From Enterococcus haemoperoxidus ATCC BAA-382 (GTDB lineage: Bacteria; Bacillota; Bacilli; Lactobacillales; Enterococcaceae), in assembly GCF_000407165.1 (NCBI RefSeq), contig NZ_KE136480.1, positions 682,001 through 746,000 of the forward strand: a DNA stretch of 64,000 nucleotides, written 5' to 3'. This document shows, in pieces, positions 61,591 to 64,000 of this stretch (positions are counted from its first letter, which is position 1; every line of letters starts with the position of its first letter). Both the position numbers and the translations under genes were made by a program. The notes below the pieces were generated by a model. It was not told where the DNA came from. It was given only the letters and a program-made list of their open reading frames with translations, and did not search any database.

Positions 61591-62763
61591 TTATACTGTT
61601 ACATAAGTCAAATTGATGAAATGAGTGTTTCCAACACGAAAGTTATAAGCTGAACCAATTCCAACATCCGATGTATTGACCAATATGATATCACCATTTT
61701 TTTCGATAATAATTGCAGTATTGGCATAAATTGCTGTACTAGGGTTTTCTGTCACCATGTTCACAGCGACTCTAGATCTTGGGAATAACTCTGGATTCGC
61801 TATTTTTCCAATTTTAAATTTATCATTTCTTGAAAATGAAAAAGCTTTGATACTCGTCAAATTCACACTAAAGAAGACCGTTTTCCCTTGTTTAATAACG
61901 TTTTTATCCACAATATTGAAATAATTTGTTTCTTCAAACGTTACAGTAGTTGACTGATCATCATATTCAGGATTTCCACTCGTTTCAGCCCTCAACAGCT
62001 TAAGTAACGGCAACAAATCTAGGGTGTAAAATAATTCATTGATCCCATCTTTTATATAATAAAATTGAACCTTCATTTGTGTGTTGCTGGTTCTGTCAAA
62101 GAATAGTGTTCCTTCAAGACTTGTTTCATGCTTGACCAAAGGAATTTGTGCATCATTGAAAATTACTTTATAATTTTGCACATCATCTTTTACAGCTATG
62201 CTAAACGTAAGCTGGTTATCTTCTAAACTTTTAAGCTCGTAATACACGTTAGGATAGGCGAAACTTTTGACCCACTTGCCTTCTTTTCGCGCATACATAT
62301 GGCCATCTCGAGGTGCTTCTGGAAATACTGAAGAAAGTACTCCGCTCTCACTGATAGTAATAGTCTTTCCATCTGGTTTTACGATTCCCGGTGTTTCATT
62401 TGTTGCAATCGTGATTTTGGGTATTTCAACGTGATCTTTGGCTAGTTTGATAACTTTTTCTGTGTTTAGGTTGGCTGTAACACTATAGGTCCCACTGCCG
62501 CTTAATTCTAAATAGCCATCTGTATTATTGATTTGCGTAGGGCGAGAATTGCCGACACCTTCTCCGCTATTAATTGGCGTAAATTGTTTTCCGTCATGTG
62601 TTAGTACCCATAATGAGTCATCTGGTAAAATATAGGCATGATCACGATTTGGTTGTTTGATTTCTGATAAATTGTTTACAGGAACTTCCCAGTCTCCAAA
62701 GTCACAAAACTCCGGAACAGACGGTTGTTTTTCATTATCGTTACAAATTTTTGGTTTAACCAT
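61591..62763 (-). CDS. phage tail/baseplate-like protein
   Basis: A 390-aa protein. The N-terminal region carries a pattern common in Gram-positive phage fibres and baseplates (DHAYILPDDSLWVLTHDGKQ, FPEAPRDGHMYARKEGKWVK). The C-terminal half is beta-rich (YYELKSLEDNQLTFSIAVKD, LFFDRTSNTQMKVQFYYIKD), suggestive of a receptor-binding part. The ATG at 62763 has AGGAGG upstream and overlaps the stop of the preceding gene by 8 nt. It is the last gene of the tail-like module. No holin or endolysin gene follows within the gap, so the module may be incomplete or from a tailocin-like element. Confidence 0.65.
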   Translation of the reverse strand: MVKPKICNDNEKQPSVPEFCDFGDWEVPVNNLSEIKQPNRDHAYILPDDSLWVLTHDGKQFTPINSGEGVGNSRPTQINNTDGYLELSGSGTYSVTANLNTEKVIKLAKDHVEIPKITIATNETPGIVKPDGKTITISESGVLSSVFPEAPRDGHMYARKEGKWVKSFAYPNVYYELKSLEDNQLTFSIAVKDDVQNYKVIFNDAQIPLVKHETSLEGTLFFDRTSNTQMKVQFYYIKDGINELFYTLDLLPLLKLLRAETSGNPEYDDQSTTVTFEETNYFNIVDKNVIKQGKTVFFSVNLTSIKAFSFSRNDKFKIGKIANPELFPRSRVAVNMVTENPSTAIYANTAIIIEKNGDIILVNTSDVGIGSAYNFRVGNTHFINLTYVTV

Positions 62764-63232
62764 TGTTTTTTCCTCCTTTAATAATGTCTGCAAAACATGC
62801 TGCGCATTCTGTTACTTCGACGCCTAAAAATTGTGTTAAGGCTTTGATAAATAGTTTATTTTTAGCTAAGGCTGCTGATAGTAATGCTTCATCCTGATTA
62901 CTTGCTTGCCAGGCTTCAAATGCTGTCATCATTGCAATAGACAAATGTTTTACGGTACACCATTTTTCTTTATCACCGCGACTTCCATATAAGTCAAAAA
63001 GATAGAGCATATCTGTCCGCCTTAATTCAGCTAAAGTCGTGATTTCTTCTTTATATTCGGTAATTTTTTGTAGCTGTGTCTCAAGATCTGTTTCTAGATC
63101 AATCAAGCCATTTTCTAATTCTGACACTCTTTTTTCCAATAAGGTTTTAGCATGCATTTCAGTACTTGCAATTTGAACAAAGCTCCTAATTAGATCTTCT
63201 GCGATACCATCTGTTGAATGTTTATTTTCCAT
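62756..63232 (-). CDS. phage-associated hypothetical protein
   Basis: A 158-aa protein with an N-terminal helical/coiled-coil region (about 20-75, ETQLQKITEYKEEITTLAEL) and a C-terminal helical domain ending CAACFADIIKGGKNNG. No known domain. It is translated in a chain of overlapping genes within the tail module. The ATG at 63232 is preferred because AGAGG lies 6 nt upstream, whereas an ATG two codons earlier abuts that site. It may be a chaperone or accessory protein of the adjacent fibre (inference). Confidence 0.6.
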   Translation of the reverse strand: MENKHSTDGIAEDLIRSFVQIASTEMHAKTLLEKRVSELENGLIDLETDLETQLQKITEYKEEITTLAELRRTDMLYLFDLYGSRGDKEKWCTVKHLSIAMMTAFEAWQASNQDEALLSAALAKNKLFIKALTQFLGVEVTECAACFADIIKGGKNNG

Positions 63233-63413
63233 ATTCATCCTCTTTTCTCTGATATTTTGCGATTTCTCTTAACATGAGATGTTTACTTTTTTGTTGTTCA
63301 TAGAAAATCGAGTCACTTTCGACTTTAAAAAGACTGATGACCGTTTGATAATCTTTAGGATGTTGTTGTAAATGACTCTTCATCTTTTGCGCTTGCTGCT
63401 CATATTTATTCAT
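63222..63413 (-). CDS. small phage-associated protein
   Basis: A 63-aa highly polar, probably helical protein (MNKYEQQAQKMKSHLQQHPK, EQQKSKHLMLREIAKYQRKE). It starts 4 nt after the upstream structural gene and its 3' end overlaps the start of the next gene. The position is that of short genes such as the XkdX type, but I do not see their motif. The role is unknown. Confidence 0.6.
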   Translation of the reverse strand: MNKYEQQAQKMKSHLQQHPKDYQTVISLFKVESDSIFYEQQKSKHLMLREIAKYQRKEDEYGK

Positions 63414-63417
63414 ATCC

Positions 63418-64000
63418 TCACCTGTTCACATGGGAATATTTCAAATAATTCACTAAAGTTGCATTGAAAACCCCAGTCCCTTTCAGCTCTACTTTTTTAT
63501 AACCTGGTGTCAAAATCGCTCCTCGTTGCCAAGTCGGCATAAACCCAACCGCTTTGAGTAAATCATAGTTAGACAATCCTTTAACAGGAAAAACACCTTC
63601 TCCATCAATCCATGCCCCATTATATTGCGCTTTCAAATAAGGAGTAACATCGATGCCTTCGATCCAAACTTCAAAATCAGATACGCTACTGGTAAATAAA
63701 GAGACACCTGCACTTAGCGAATGATTATGAGGTACGGTTGTATGTTGGTGAGGATTTGGACTGACTGCACTTTGGTTTACAGTTAAACTTGTCTCGTTGA
63801 CTTGAACAGCTGTGGAACCCGTTGCACCACCAGCACCGATCGGCATAGCAAATGGTTGGATAATAATTTTAAATTCAAACCGCTCGTAATAAATCAAATC
63901 GGGACTAACTGAGATATAAAAAGTGGCAGGATGATTGGTATCACCCTGCCTTGTAAACTCCATCCCATAAATATCAACTACTTGGTTTCGTCGTTGAAGC
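63418..64000 (-). CDS. phage tail protein, C-terminal part (runs off window)
   Basis: The frame stays open to the window edge, encoding QRRNQVVDIYGMEFTRQGDT and further residues, so the ATG at 63963 is probably internal and the gene's true start lies outside. The visible 194 residues contain a receptor- or collagen-like stretch (AMPIGAGGATGSTAVQVNET, then PNPHQHTTVPHNHSLSAG) and SVSDFEVWIEGIDVTPYLKA. This resembles the C-terminal part of minor structural or tail proteins of Firmicute phages. The His-rich PHQHTTVPHNH motif is like metal-binding loops of tail fibres (family recollection only). Confidence 0.6.
   Translation of the reverse strand, partial: LQRRNQVVDIYGMEFTRQGDTNHPATFYISVSPDLIYYERFEFKIIIQPFAMPIGAGGATGSTAVQVNETSLTVNQSAVSPNPHQHTTVPHNHSLSAGVSLFTSSVSDFEVWIEGIDVTPYLKAQYNGAWIDGEGVFPVKGLSNYDLLKAVGFMPTWQRGAILTPGYKKVELKGTGVFNATLVNYLKYSHVNR

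Noticed and set aside
1-64000. CRISPR arrays, tRNA and rRNA genes
   Set aside because: No regularly spaced direct repeats of CRISPR type, no tRNA cloverleaf or TTCGA-type arm pattern and no rRNA-like conserved stretches were noticed on reading. A dedicated scan (tRNAscan, minced) was not possible.

Overview
The window looks like an Enterococcus chromosome fragment (class Bacilli). It has low GC, strong AGGAGG ribosome sites, WxL/DUF916/LPxTG surface-protein clusters, a mannose-PTS locus with a LevR-type sigma-54 activator, MprF, and Lactococcus/Enterococcus-type dha genes. The genes from 51.5 to 60.6 kb resemble the enterococcal mpt neighbourhood. No rRNA, tRNA or CRISPR array was seen.

1-24.8 kb, WxL surface region. 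Two long minus-strand operons (about 5.6 kb to the left edge, and 15.4 to 7.7 kb) encode WxL-domain wall-binding proteins, small LPxTG proteins, DUF916/DUF3324 anchors and membrane proteins. Each is headed by an atypical OmpR-like regulator. A third, single-gene unit (17.3-20.5 kb) encodes a 1083-aa WxL protein. Directly upstream of each unit is a cassette bounded by about 29-nt inverted repeats. Cassettes 1 and 2 contain a tyrosine recombinase, tandem TTGACGG-type arm repeats and a conserved promoter-like sequence. Cassette 3 has lost almost all of its recombinase gene but keeps the repeats, arms and promoter. The central bases of the inverted repeats match within each cassette and differ between cassettes. 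I infer a family of promoter-inversion (phase-variation) switches controlling three sets of surface proteins. In the orientation given, all three internal promoters point away from the WxL genes, which would be the OFF state. A LytTR response regulator and AgrC-like kinase follow cassette 3, behind a promoter region that resembles the cassette flanks.

24-35 kb: histidinol phosphatase, a choloylglycine-hydrolase-family enzyme, a YfhO membrane protein, a YdeI-like protein with an alpha/beta hydrolase, a WYL regulator, remnants of an IS30 transposase and of a DUF4179 protein, and a nucleoside hydrolase. Perfect DnaA boxes cluster at 24.15-25.07 kb.

35-43.3 kb: mprF, then the dihydroxyacetone/glycerol operon dhaK-dhaL-dhaM-gldA, divergent from dhaQ, with dhaS convergent to dhaQ. 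A DhaS-type operator, a cre-like site and a promoter lie between dhaK and dhaQ.

43.3-51.4 kb: small and poorly known genes, including a coiled-coil protein, a TMEM175 channel, an HNH protein, an HdeD-like protein and a PadR/DUF1129 pair.

51.5-60.7 kb: manO and the mpt PTS operon with a sigma-54 promoter and its activator mptR, a parS-like site, and an ABC-F ATPase. From 60.7 kb to the right edge there is an ImmA/IrrE metallopeptidase and the distal end of a phage tail/baseplate module running off the window.
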